64,000 nt of DNA from Rhabditophanes sp. KR3021 (taxonomy: Eukaryota > Nematoda > Chromadorea > Rhabditida > Alloionematidae). Below are positions 1-9,166 of the stretch, in pieces; positions within the stretch are counted from its first letter, which is position 1, and each line of letters opens with the position of its first letter. The translations under genes and the position numbers were made by a program. The notes under the pieces were generated by a model. The model had not been told where the DNA came from. It saw nothing but the letters and a program-made list of their open reading frames with translations, and searched no databases. The stretch covers positions 4,030,001-4,094,000 of the forward strand of contig CAUJLY010000002.1 of NCBI GenBank assembly GCA_963281155.1. Direction: 5' to 3'.

Positions 1-1040
1 CCTTCTGCTTTGATCGAACAAAAACTTCCATTTAACTGCTCTGCTGTAGAAAGACAGGTGGCAGGTCATTCTTTCAGCATTTTCACCAATATATAAAACG
101 TGTTTCATGGCAAGTTCGGCATCTTTTAACTCAGATTCAGTAATGCCTGGATTGACGACACATCACATTCTTCAGACTTTTTCTCTCTCATTCATGGCCT
201 CTAGGTTATTTTTTATGACAACAGCAGTTCTAGGTCGTGTTCTTTTGATTTCGTAAATAGATCTTCACAACGTCGATATGTAACATGCTTTGTAAGAGCA
301 TTTTGTCTGGGAAAAATTTGCCACACTTCCATGGATTCAAATTCTGTCTCAATTGTAGAGTATCTTTCCCTAAATTCAGAATTGAGTAGCTTCTGAATTG
401 TGCGCTTAAGCCAGTTTTAAAATTGTTTCATAAAGTATACTCCAATCTCTTCAACTTGATAAAATGTGAGCAGACTAAGAATCCTATTTGAAACACATTA
501 TACGGACAAATTTGTTGCGCCTGTGATATTAGCAATGGTCGTTCTTTCTATAATAGAAGCAAGCCCGTGCATGTAAAACACAGCCACAATGCCATCTTTA
601 CTTTCAGAGACCTTCCACATATTAAAAACCCTCTTAGACATTTTAAATTTTTTAAATTTGCTAGATGCAGCTTCGGCACTGTGTTTTCTCATTCTATTTT
701 CAGTACCATTAGTTTTCCCAATTTAGTGGTAGCTTTTTATTTTTTCCATTAAACAATATGCAGCAAAATTTCCCTTTGAAGTTGATAGTTCATTCCACTT
801 ATTATTAATTTAAATTCTTTTGGTTTTTCATCTTCAACTTTGTCTTTAACTAATGCAACGACTTTAAATAATATTCTTGAGATTCAATACAGGTGAACGT
901 ATTGTTGTGCTCTGAACCTGAATATTTGTCCCCACAGAAATCACAAACTAAAACTTTCTCTTTGCGAACTATTTTTGGTGTCCGAATAGATTGTATCAAA
1001 TAAGTCCTAGGAGATTTCTGAATTATCTTCATAAGTATAG
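1..1040 (-). pseudogene. Decayed coding remnants, minus strand
   Basis: Several open stretches lie on the minus strand in shifting frames. One at roughly 240-420 reads KRTIQKLLNSEFRERYSTIE and continues without a start codon before a frame change. One at 498-692 includes FKMSKRVFNMWKV. One at 850-1032 contains a CDFCGDKYSG cysteine pair followed by a histidine, like a broken zinc finger. No complete gene can be assembled, and stops and frameshifts separate the pieces. The middle piece resembles, around a KR..V..MW stretch, the antisense remnants inside the BOP1 intron (11284-11939) and the DCC intron (51475-52740). I infer a dispersed, decaying gene or element family. The identity of the ancestral protein is not recognised. 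Confidence 0.4.
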
Positions 1041-1471
1041 TTCTGACTAAGATCCATTTCCATCTTTAATAAGTTTTTTGATGTACTCATACAAAGTTGG
1101 CTTTTTCCAAAGTTAGTCCAGGAATGCGACTTAAATGCTCAAATAATGTGCTTGAAGTGACAGCTAATAATGTAGGGCACAAAAGGTAAAAAACATTATT
1201 TTTTGTGTAATGAGTTTAAAAGAGTCAAAAAAGGTTTACATTAATGTAAAAAAATATCGCATAATCAAATGGGAGTTAATTATAATGCATAAGCTAATTA
1301 TTTTCGTTTAAATAAGAAGTGACTTTTTTGCACCAATTGAACTTCGTTATCTGTTGCTAAAAGGTCAGTATAATTAAAGATTCCTCAACAAATACCATTA
1401 AAAGTAGCAGAGCGGCTAAAAATTGCAAAAACCATTTATATCTGATAAAACTGACATTAATTGATATCAGA

Positions 1472-2930
1472 TATGATTACTGATAATAATTCACTTTTAG
1501 AAAAGTTTATAAAAAAGGCGGCGGTCCTCTAAAATTATAAATATAGTACAAAATAAAATGTATTGAATATACGTACTACTTAAACGAGATAAATTAATAT
1601 TTACTGATTTAGGTACTGTAAATTTGATAGAACAACTTACTAAAGGAATGGACACAGCTTCAGAAAGATTATCCAAAAAGAAAGAATTAACTAACAAAAA
1701 AGCCATTGTATTTGACGATGATAAGACATCTCTAGACAATGAACCACAAGATAAAGAGGTATGTATTAGCATCTATTAAGCACACCAAAATTCCATTAAA
1801 ACTCATAACCCGGTGAATCGCATTAATAATGATTTACAAAGTAACGAATTTTAAAGGTAATTTAGTGTAAGCTTTTCTTTATTTGTTAGTTAGAAATAAT
1901 GAGACTTTTGTAATTAAAATCCTAAAACCATTAGCATCTGTATCCCGGTGACTAGGCTTAATTACTGGTCAACGAAGAATCAAACGCTGATGGTTCTAAA
2001 AGGTTAAATGGTTTGCAATGATCAATTACAAATTCTCTCCTGTTCTCCGGTGAATAAACGCAAAGTTACTCCTCAAAAAACAGAAAACAATTTGCTATCA
2101 ATATTATGGGACAGTTGATTAACTTTGATATCTTTAAACCATGAGCAATTTAAATCCCGGTGACAAGAGTCCAATTTCTAGTCAACGTAGAGTAAACCGC
2201 TCATGGTCTAAAAACTCGAGATTATTAAACTATAAATGTCTTAATGAAGTGATGGAAGAGGACGATGTTGTTTGAGCAAGTAGTAATGATACTTAGCTAC
2301 AATTTGGGTCTCTATTTATAACCATTAGATCATAGGCGGATACCCATGTCGGGGTGGGATTTTGTTTTTTAGGTTAAATTGAATACCACCACATATTGAC
2401 ATAAGGTTGACTAAAACCGTTTCGTCAACATACAATAGTGCCGCAACAATGCAACTTCTCAATGGTCATCTAACTTTGATTTGCCTTTAAATTATAAGAC
2501 TCTTTAACAGGCTTTTTTTATTTACAATCTCGACAATTTACGGTGATGCAATTTAGATGGTATGCGTACACATAATATGACTTGATAGTTTTTGGCATTT
2601 GACATTTGAACTTACTATTTGATAGTATTTACAATTTTACTTTATATCAACAAACCTTTATTATTATCTGACATATGATACCTTTTATAGTACATTTCCA
2701 TAAAACAAAACAAAAAATGTTTAAAAAGTTAAAAGTGCAATTACAATCATAATCAAAATTTGATAATAAAAATAATCTTATTTTAACGATTACTATTTTA
2801 GAATGACGCCCAAGATTTAGTCATGAGACAAGAGTTAGGATTAGGAGAATTTGAACAGCCAAAGCAGTCTTTTACATTAGGACAACTTCAAACCAAGCAA
2901 GATGGCAAGAAAGACATCAAAGGCATCCAG
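1472..2930 (+). CDS. Unrecognised gene, exons with a hairpin-bearing intron (partial model)
   Basis: Two plus-strand exons are supported. The first runs from about 1612 (after a TTTAG acceptor) to 1757 and encodes NLIEQLTKGMDTASERLSKK followed by an acidic stretch IVFDDDK. It ends at a GTATGT donor in phase 0. The second follows a TTTTAG acceptor near 2802 and continues in the same phase with NDAQDLVMRQELGLGEFEQ, reaching GCATCCAGTAAGT. There the reading either stops at TAA or splices again at GTAAGT. A possible first exon starts at ATG 1472 and encodes MITDNNSLLEKFIKK, but I could not join it in phase. The charged, low-hydrophobicity protein is not recognised. The intron between the two exons, about 1045 bp, carries four members of the CCGGTGA hairpin family. 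Confidence 0.45.
1793..1857 (+). repeat. CCGGTGA hairpin, copy H1
   Basis: Outer arms CCATTAAAACT (1793-1803) and AATTTTAAAGG (1847-1857) pair with one mismatch. The conserved core CCCGGTGA is at 1809-1816. Inside it GTGAATC pairs with GATTTAC (7 bp, one wobble). The copy lies in the intron of the unrecognised gene, in the sense orientation. Confidence 0.6.
1926..1995 (+). repeat. CCGGTGA hairpin, copy H2
   Basis: Outer arms AACCATTAGC (1926-1935) and GCTGATGGTT (1986-1995) pair with one wobble. The core CCCGGTGA is at 1944-1951. Inner stem CGGTGAC pairs with GTCAACG with one mismatch, and the stem can extend through CTAG/CTGG-type pairs. The 3-prime internal strand GAAGAATCAAAC is shared with related copies. 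Confidence 0.7.
2020..2099 (+). repeat. CCGGTGA hairpin, copy H3 (weaker)
   Basis: The core TCCGGTGA is at 2046-2053. The arms are less perfect: CAAATT and CTGTT on the left match AATTTG and AACAG on the right, with mismatches between. The inner stem is poor. I include it because of the core, the orientation and its position between H2 and H4. Confidence 0.45.
2133..2212 (+). repeat. CCGGTGA hairpin, copy H4
   Basis: Outer arms TTTAAACCATGAGC (2133-2146) and GCTCATGGTCTAAA (2199-2212) pair over 14 bp with one mismatch. The core CCCGGTGA is at 2156-2163, and inner CGGTGAC pairs with GTCAACG exactly as in H2. The internal strand GTAGAGTAAACC matches that of H2 closely, although the outer arms differ in sequence. 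Confidence 0.7.
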
Positions 2931-4497
2931 TAAGTTATTTCCAATTTTATCATTAAAACAGAAATGCGACAGAAATCGAAGAGGAGTATCAATAGTGCCA
3001 AACCGCATTAAAACTCGGGTTGGCTCGTATGAAACCCTTTTCGACAGCTATTAGCTCATCATTTTGATTTTTATCCATTTTCACGTATTTGCACTTTGTC
3101 ACCAGTTACCTTAAATATGTGTAAGGGTAAGTAGTCAGTTAGGAAACTAAATCACATACTAAGGAAAAGTCCCATGTGCCAAAACAGTAATACTAGTTTT
3201 GTTACAAAAGACTCTTTCTCAGTAGACGATAAAATGAATTTAAACACAAATGAAATATTATAAAATGGAGGTGTAATTTAGGGTGAGAACAAGCTAAATG
3301 ATATTAAAATGGGCAGAGGATGGTTAAAGGTAGTTGAGATGGATGAAAACTCATCCCACAACACATACTACTACATACCACCTGCTTTTAAGCTTCAGAT
3401 TGAAAGAGTTATCATTAACTTTTGTTTTGCTGCTATCTTACACGACGTATCGGGTACGAGAATATATAGCTTCTTGTAGGACGTTTATGGCTTTATTAAT
3501 ACTAACAAGCCGATTAGTTTAGATATCCTACCTTCGATATACTTTGACATAATTCCATATATTTTGATGTTTTAGATGAAGTATGGGATAACAAAAAGAT
3601 TATCAAGGCACCTAAAAAGAGCTCCATCCATTAGCTAGATTGCAAACGAATCTACACCAACAATTTAGACCCGAATGACAACGAATATTTTTACAATCCT
3701 TATATACCTTTTAATTTACGATATTCCTTCCATTTTATGCTACAAGCAAAGTATATACAGCTTTAAGAATTTTCTCATGTATTAGTACAATAGGTGGCCT
3801 TTGAGTGGTTACAATTCTTAGTTTCAGGCAACTTTGTATTACTTACATTTATACTGTTTCTCTTAACGTACCAAAGTTTGAGGCGAAGTTTGAATTAAAG
3901 AATACACCACTCCCGTATGTACATACTTAGATTATTTATTCACTAAGTAAAAAGAATGTTGAGGTGTTGATATGTCCTCACGCTTTGCCAAAGCGCACCA
4001 TAATGCTTAAAACTTTGAAGGGCATTAATTAGTTTTGCAGTGATGGATTAATTGTTTAGTATAAGCCGGTATGTACCACGTATTCTCACGCAATTATTAT
4101 ACAACAGCTTGCTGTATACTTAAAAACAATCTCTGCTCAAGAGGTGATGTCTCTTTAGATTACATAACTTTATGATCATTCTTTTTTTCGTCTACTCCAT
4201 CATAAAACCATTCATATCTGATTGAATTTTATGTAATTTAGATGATGTGATAATCACTTCTTCTTATTTTACCGCAACATTTTGCACTAGAATGTATCAT
4301 ATAATTAGTCGGATTTTTACAGAGCCGGATGACGTAAATGCATAGTCATACGGTCTAAACAAAATCCAAGATTAAAACAAATGTTATAACACGCATTGAC
4401 CATATGAAAGGAATATAGTATTTAAGTGACTATATTTTCTAAGCATGTTCATACAATTAATTTGAATCGTTAAAAATAACAAAATATATAGTATAAG
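2931..4497. other. Stretch without a recognised gene
   Basis: A+T-rich DNA between the unrecognised gene and NSUN4. Short open frames occur (for example near 3334-3522 and 3570-3640), but none has family features or consistent splice phases. Missing 5-prime exons of NSUN4 or 3-prime exons of the preceding gene could lie here. I see no RNA gene or repeat array. Confidence 0.5.
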
Positions 4498-5866
4498 ATG
4501 GCATTTGAAAGTAATTTGTTAATTTTTAGAATCACTGGATTGGAAGGTCAATATGCCACTTTGCCAAAGAAGGAAGACTTTATTTATTATCCACGAAACC
4601 TCAAATTATATTCATTTCCTCGTGCTTCACTCCAAGATTTCCCAGCACCTTGGATTGACAAAAAGCAAGTGAGTGGTTGGTGGTTGTTAGACGGAGGTAG
4701 TGTTGTGCCGGTTTTGGCGATGGATCTCGCATTGGGAGAGCATGTACTCGATATGTGTTCAGCACCAGGTGGGAAAAGTCTACTCATGTTACAAACTGGC
4801 CTATTAGGCAAATTGGTTTGTAACGACCAAAAGATGAGCAGATTAGGACAGTTACGCCGTGGTTTATCGATGTATGTACCAGAAACATGCTCCGAAGCTG
4901 ATAAGATTATACTTAAAAGAAAAGATGGTGGAGATTTGGCAACATGGGATGAGCTTAGTCTTTATGATAAAGTGATCGCTGATGTGCCTTGCTCCACAGA
5001 CAGATTAGCTGCAAATCAAGACGAAGGAAATATGTTTTCCAAGCAAATGACTAATGAAAGATTAAATCTGCCAGAATTGCAAACTAAAATATTAATGTAA
5101 GTGGATGTTAAATATCTTGAATCAATGTGAGCGTGTCATCCGGTGAATCACTTAAAATCGATTCGCGACGGATTCATGCCCTAATTGATAAAAAACAACA
5201 TACACATCAACGTTTTAGAATAGAAGTGTGGATATGATTGTTCTATCAAAGAGCATCTGAATTTCCCGGTGAATGATCGATCTAATTTACCGAGGAATCA
5301 CAAGCTCTTTGAACGAACAACATCTTCCAGCTGAATATTTCTTGAAAGTTCTTTATGCATTAATGTCTGTGTAGATCAATCTATTCACGAAAGGTATCTG
5401 AATTATCCGGTGAATTGGTCAAACGAATTTACTGAAAAATCAGACACTTTTCGTGAATAGATACTTCTCGAATGAGATGGTTAACCTTAAAACTATTGCT
5501 TATATAAGATTTTCGACAAGAAGGTTCTGCCTTCAAATACCAAAGATCATCCTTGTTTTGCTTTAAACAATTGTGCTTTTTAGAAATGGGTTGCGATCAG
5601 CTAAAATTGGCGGTACAGTCATATACTCAACGTGCTCATTATCTCCTTTACAAAACGAATCTGTAGTAGAGAATGCTTGCGCCGTCGCAGAACGAGACTT
5701 TGGCATACAGTGTGTCGAGAAAGACATGTCTCAATTAAAACAACACCTTACGTCGACAGGACTATACAGATTTAGTGATCAATGTAAACGCGGCTTGCTA
5801 GTCCTGCCATTCTTGCCGTCCAATTTTGGGCCAATGTATGTGTGCAAACTTACACGTACTTCCTAA
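4498..5866 (+). CDS. NSUN4: NSUN4-type mitochondrial rRNA cytosine-5 methyltransferase
   Basis: CDS join(4498..5096,5584..5866), 293 residues. The protein aligns along its length with animal NSUN4, which methylates 12S mitochondrial rRNA with MTERF4. The SAM-binding motif is LDMCSAPGGKSLLMLQTG near residues 81-98. The catalytic block DVPCSTDRL is near residues 161-169 and YSTCSLSPLQNE is just after the splice junction, giving both NOL1/NOP2/sun cysteines. The family C-terminus (FGPMYVCK) is present. Joining the exons gives ATA-AAT in phase. The ATG at 4498 is the first in frame, but a TTTTTAG acceptor at 4524-4530 precedes the conserved ITGLEG region. The true N-terminus and mitochondrial targeting peptide may therefore be on an unseen upstream exon; human NSUN4 is about 90 residues longer. 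The 487-bp intron carries three hairpins. Confidence 0.9.
5121..5189 (+). repeat. CCGGTGA hairpin, copy H5
   Basis: In the NSUN4 intron. Outer arm segments ATCAAT and GCGTG (5121-5135) pair with CATGC and ATTGAT (5175-5189) around a mismatched centre. The core CCGGTGA is at 5140-5146. The inner stem GAATC pairs with GATTC across a 10-nt loop. Confidence 0.6.
5238..5320 (+). repeat. CCGGTGA hairpin, copy H6
   Basis: In the NSUN4 intron. Outer arms pair over 17 positions with few mismatches, including the perfect TCAAAGAGC / GCTCTTTGA (5246-5254 / 5304-5312). The core CCCGGTGA is at 5265-5272. The inner stem CGGTGAAT / ATTTACCG is 8 bp with one wobble, and the apical loop is GATCGATCTA. Confidence 0.75.
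5379..5462 (+). repeat. CCGGTGA hairpin, copy H7 (best formed)
   Basis: In the NSUN4 intron. Outer arms TCTATTCACGAAAGGT (5380-5395) and ACTTTTCGTGAATAGA (5446-5461) pair over 16 bp with one wobble. A second short stem TCTGA/TCAGA follows. The core CCGGTGA is at 5407-5413, inside a 9-bp inner stem CGGTGAATT / AATTTACTG with two wobbles. Confidence 0.8.
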
Positions 5867-6129
5867 ATAATGAGAGTTATAGAATGATTGGATAGATTAG
5901 TTTTATATATTTTTTGTTAATAATTGATTTTATATTGTTAAAAATCAACCAAATTGTTTTGTTGTTAAATAAAAAGATTTCATCGCCACAATATGTAATG
6001 TCAACATTCCCGTCGCGATTGTCTGGTACAGACCATCTTCCACGTATTCCAATGTTGATAAATAAAGGATAGATAAAATATCTAGATACATACTTTCATC
6101 ATTTATTAAAGACTATTCTTTTAACAGAT

Positions 6130-8195
6130 ATGGATTGCAAAGATGCCGCAGAAGAGGTTGCTCAAACAATTAGTAAACTCAAAAGTACGATCGCGCTATT
6201 GAGGAAAGAATTGGGCAATGCAAATGCGCTAGTTAGTGAAACTTGTAGTAAGCCAGCCGTTGTATTGCCAGTGGGAAGACAAAAAATTGAAAAAATGTCA
6301 GGAGAAGTTGTTGATTCCAACCCATACAGTCGTCTCATCGCTCTCCAAAAGATGGGAATTGTCAAAAATTACGCACAGATCCGCAATCAAACCGTTTGCA
6401 TCATTGGCATAGGTGGCGTCGGATCGGTGGTTGCTGAAATGCTTACACGCTGCGGAATAGGCAAATTGATCTTGTTCGACTATGATACAGTCGAGTTGGC
6501 GAATAGTTGAGTTAAATTATATAAAGGTCTAATATTTTTTACTCTTTTAGTGAATAGACTCTTTTACCAACCTCATCAAAACGGCTTATCAAAAGTTGAT
6601 GCTGCTAAAAATACTTTAATGTAAGTGTCAGGGTAAAAATGCATAATGCAGTTTGTAGTCATATCAATCCCGATGTTGAAATAGAATGCCACAACATGAA
6701 TATCACAACGCTAGACAATTTTAACATTTTTGTTGATCGTATTCTTCATGGCGGAATTAATGAAAAAAAGGTTGATCTCGTTTTATCGTGTGTTGACAAT
6801 TTTGAAGCAAGAATGACGATTAATACTGCCTGTAACGAAAACAACCAAATTTGGATGGAAAGTGGTGTCAGTGAAAACGCAGTATCCGGGCACATTCAAT
6901 ACATTCGTCCTGGGCAAACAGCTTGCTTTGGGTAAGTCAAGAAGTATTTTCAATTCTAGTCCTTTTAGGTGTTTGCCACCGCTTGTAGTTGCTGCCAACA
7001 TTGACGAAAAAACTCTAAAACGCGAGGGTGTATGTGCAGCTAGTTTGCCAACAACCATGGGCATAATTGCAGGTCCGTTGTTACAATAAGCTTATCTGAT
7101 TAATTTAATTTTAGGTAATATAAGGGAACAATTAAAATCAACGAGTTTATTGGAAAGGGGGTAAAAATAGAGCAAATAGTAATTAAGTAACATGTTTTTG
7201 AGACAAGTGCATTTTCTCAAGGATAATCTGTGAGATTCATTGATAGTTGATACATATCTTCTGCTTTTACTTCTGGCTTCATCGGATCACATATTGTGAA
7301 AGACGAGCTATTGCCTGAATCAGTCTTGTCTAGAGCACCTCTTTCCTCGGCTCTTCGTAGTTGCCAGCATTCTCTAATATGTGCTCCGTCATAACAATAA
7401 AATTGAGTTGAGATATTTTATAAATGAACAAGCAATTTACCTTTTGAAAAAGACACTTTTCAATATCTTATTAAGACAAAAACACAACATCCATTCCATA
7501 TTCATAATATATGATAATTATGTTTTTAATGGGCATAATTGCGGTAATTTCGAGTTGTAATGTATGACTTTTATTCCAACAAGAATTATCTCACACAACT
7601 TTTACTTGTCTCAAATAAATAAATTATACTGATAGTATTTCAATAAAACTAAACATAGTCTAAATATTTTTTATTTTATTCTTCAAATTAATTATTTGTT
7701 CTTTTTAAATTAAACGATCTGTTATAGGACTACTTGTACAGAATACATTAAAGTACTTATTGGAGTTTGGAAAAGTATCATGGTACGTAGGCTACAACGC
7801 TTTGGTAGACTTTTTTCCTAGGGAAGAAATGTTCCCTAATCCAACTTGTGACGATCGCCATTGTATTGCGAGACAACGTGATTATCAAGAAAGCAAAAAA
7901 TTGGAGCCACAAACGTAAGTTACAATTATCAATATGGAATAATACTATTTACAACTGTAGGGAAGTGGAGGTTGTCGAAGACACACCAATCATACACGAA
8001 GAAAATGATTGGGGTATATCTTTAGTTGACGAAAGTGAGGCGGTTGAAAATACCTTGACTGCCCCTGCTTCAGGACTAAAATACAGTTATGATATGCCAA
8101 AACAAGAAGACACCGAAGATGCCGAAAGTAATGAGCAAAACGAGAGTGGAAAAATCAGTCTAGAAGAACTTATGGCTCAGATGAAAAAGATGTAA
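6130..8195 (+). CDS. UBA5: UFM1-activating E1 enzyme UBA5
   Basis: CDS join(6130..6505,6551..6620,6659..6931,6969..7072,7728..7914,7961..8195), 414 residues, near the usual length. UBA5 adenylates UFM1, forms a thioester and passes UFM1 to UFC1 in the UFMylation pathway (cytosol/ER). Visible features: nucleotide-binding [13 protein letters not shown] near residues 95-107; the [14 protein letters not shown] adenylation block; zinc cysteines in CFGC and CDDRHC; and the catalytic cysteine in [14 protein letters not shown]. The LIR/UFM1-interacting stretch NDWGISLV and the C-terminal UFC1-binding [10 protein letters not shown] are also present. All phases close. The start follows directly after TTAACAGAT, which looks like a trans-splice acceptor. 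NSUN4 ends 263 bp upstream on the same strand. Five introns are short or ordinary, but intron 4 is 655 bp and holds an antisense gene. Confidence 0.97.
7205..7490 (-). CDS. Small gene nested antisense in UBA5 intron 4 (hypothetical)
   Basis: On the minus strand an ATG near 7488 opens a short exon ([20 protein letters not shown], hydrophobic) ending at an AAAAG|GTAAAT donor. An in-frame stop lies just upstream of the ATG. A 67-bp intron ends at ATATTAG, and the second exon reads in phase [20 protein letters not shown] and on to LTDYP-stop, about 75 residues in all. The product is not recognised. The segment [11 protein letters not shown] resembles [11 protein letters not shown] encoded antisense in a P-glycoprotein intron (about 25255-25320), so both may derive from one gene family. 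It could be a real nested gene or a recent insertion that has not yet decayed. Confidence 0.4.
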
Positions 8196-8263
8196 TAAAT
8201 GTATTTCGTATATTTTTATTGTTGAAGTAAATAATTTAAACCAATTTGTACGTAAACTTTTAT

Positions 8264-8774
8264 TTAAACGGTATTTGATGGTGTCTTAATTAGGGAAGTC
8301 TTATCTAAGACTATTTCACGTGTTTCACTTTTCATACACAGATATTCTCCTACCAAAGTTCCCACAGCACAACTACATATTTGCAAAAACCACCAAGATA
8401 GTTGGACTGGAAATGCGAAATTGTAAAGGAGTACGACAAAGAAATGTATAAAATGAAGTGTAATAAATGAATCTAAAACTGATTTTGCTCTTTGAATCAA
8501 AAATACAGTCGATAATGCTGCTGTCAGTATGGCCATCAACTGAATAACAAATGTAGCTTTTCTTGTCTAAAATGAATTTACCCTGATGCTTTTGTACAAG
8601 TCATTATTTTACCTGTGTAGTGAATACCAAATCCGTTGTGATTTCTTCTGAACTTGGAAAATTAGAATATATTGCAATATACAAACAACTTGACGCATAG
8701 AATACTGATTGCATGGCACATATTTGAAATAATATCAATAGAGGATCAAACTGGCTTTTCCTGAACCCGGCCAT
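8264..8774 (-). CDS. SYS1: Golgi membrane protein SYS1
   Basis: CDS complement(join(8264..8566,8613..8774)), 154 residues, the normal size for SYS1. SYS1 is a four-pass trans-Golgi protein that recruits the small GTPase ARFRP1 and so starts the ARL1-golgin cascade. The N-terminus MAGFRKSQFDPLLILFQI matches the family pattern MAGxFR..xWDPxLIxxQI. The conserved TWW/SWW and GEYLCMKSE blocks are present in the last third (LSWWFLQICS, VGEYLCMKSETREI). Four hydrophobic segments are visible. The single intron (46 bp) is in phase 0. The gene is convergent with UBA5, with stop codons about 70 bp apart. Confidence 0.95.
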
Positions 8775-9166
8775 ATTTAATATGTATTGTTAAATTTCAA
8801 TCCAAGTGTGAATGTAATGATGAATGTTGGTACGTAATATTCCAATAATGTGATATAGTTTCCAATGTTATTTTTAAAAACAAATAAAAAATAGAAAAGA
8901 AATGGAAAAAATATTATACTTCTTCTTTTTATAAGGTACTTTTCAATTTTTCATTTTAACATACGCTTTCACGTATTGCAATGTGTGTTTAGTTGTCGTA
9001 ACCAACTCTGACCTTGATTTGATCAAAATCCATTTGAATGACGGTGTGATTTGATTTGAAACACACTTTACCAAGACACTTCTTTCCAATTGTTTAAGAT
9101 ACGGGGTCCCGACACATACTTCAAATTGAATAGTTTAAAATTTTTATTGTCGTTTACTGTTTAAAA

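Noticed and set aside
5121..5462. Regularly spaced hairpins resembling a CRISPR array
   Set aside because: The repeated part is a paired structure with variable arms, not an identical direct repeat with unique spacers, and it lies in a eukaryotic intron.
1793..5462. Hairpins as hammerhead, HDV-like, SECIS or box C/D RNAs
   Set aside because: CTGATGA/GAAA, GGCCGGC-type, UGA.AA.GA and RTGATGA/CTGA cores were looked for on both strands and not found in the needed arrangement.
7073..7089. UBA5 exon 4 continuing to the TAA at 7089
   Set aside because: Splicing at GCAG|GTCCGT and resuming at 7728 restores the conserved [15 protein letters not shown] block.
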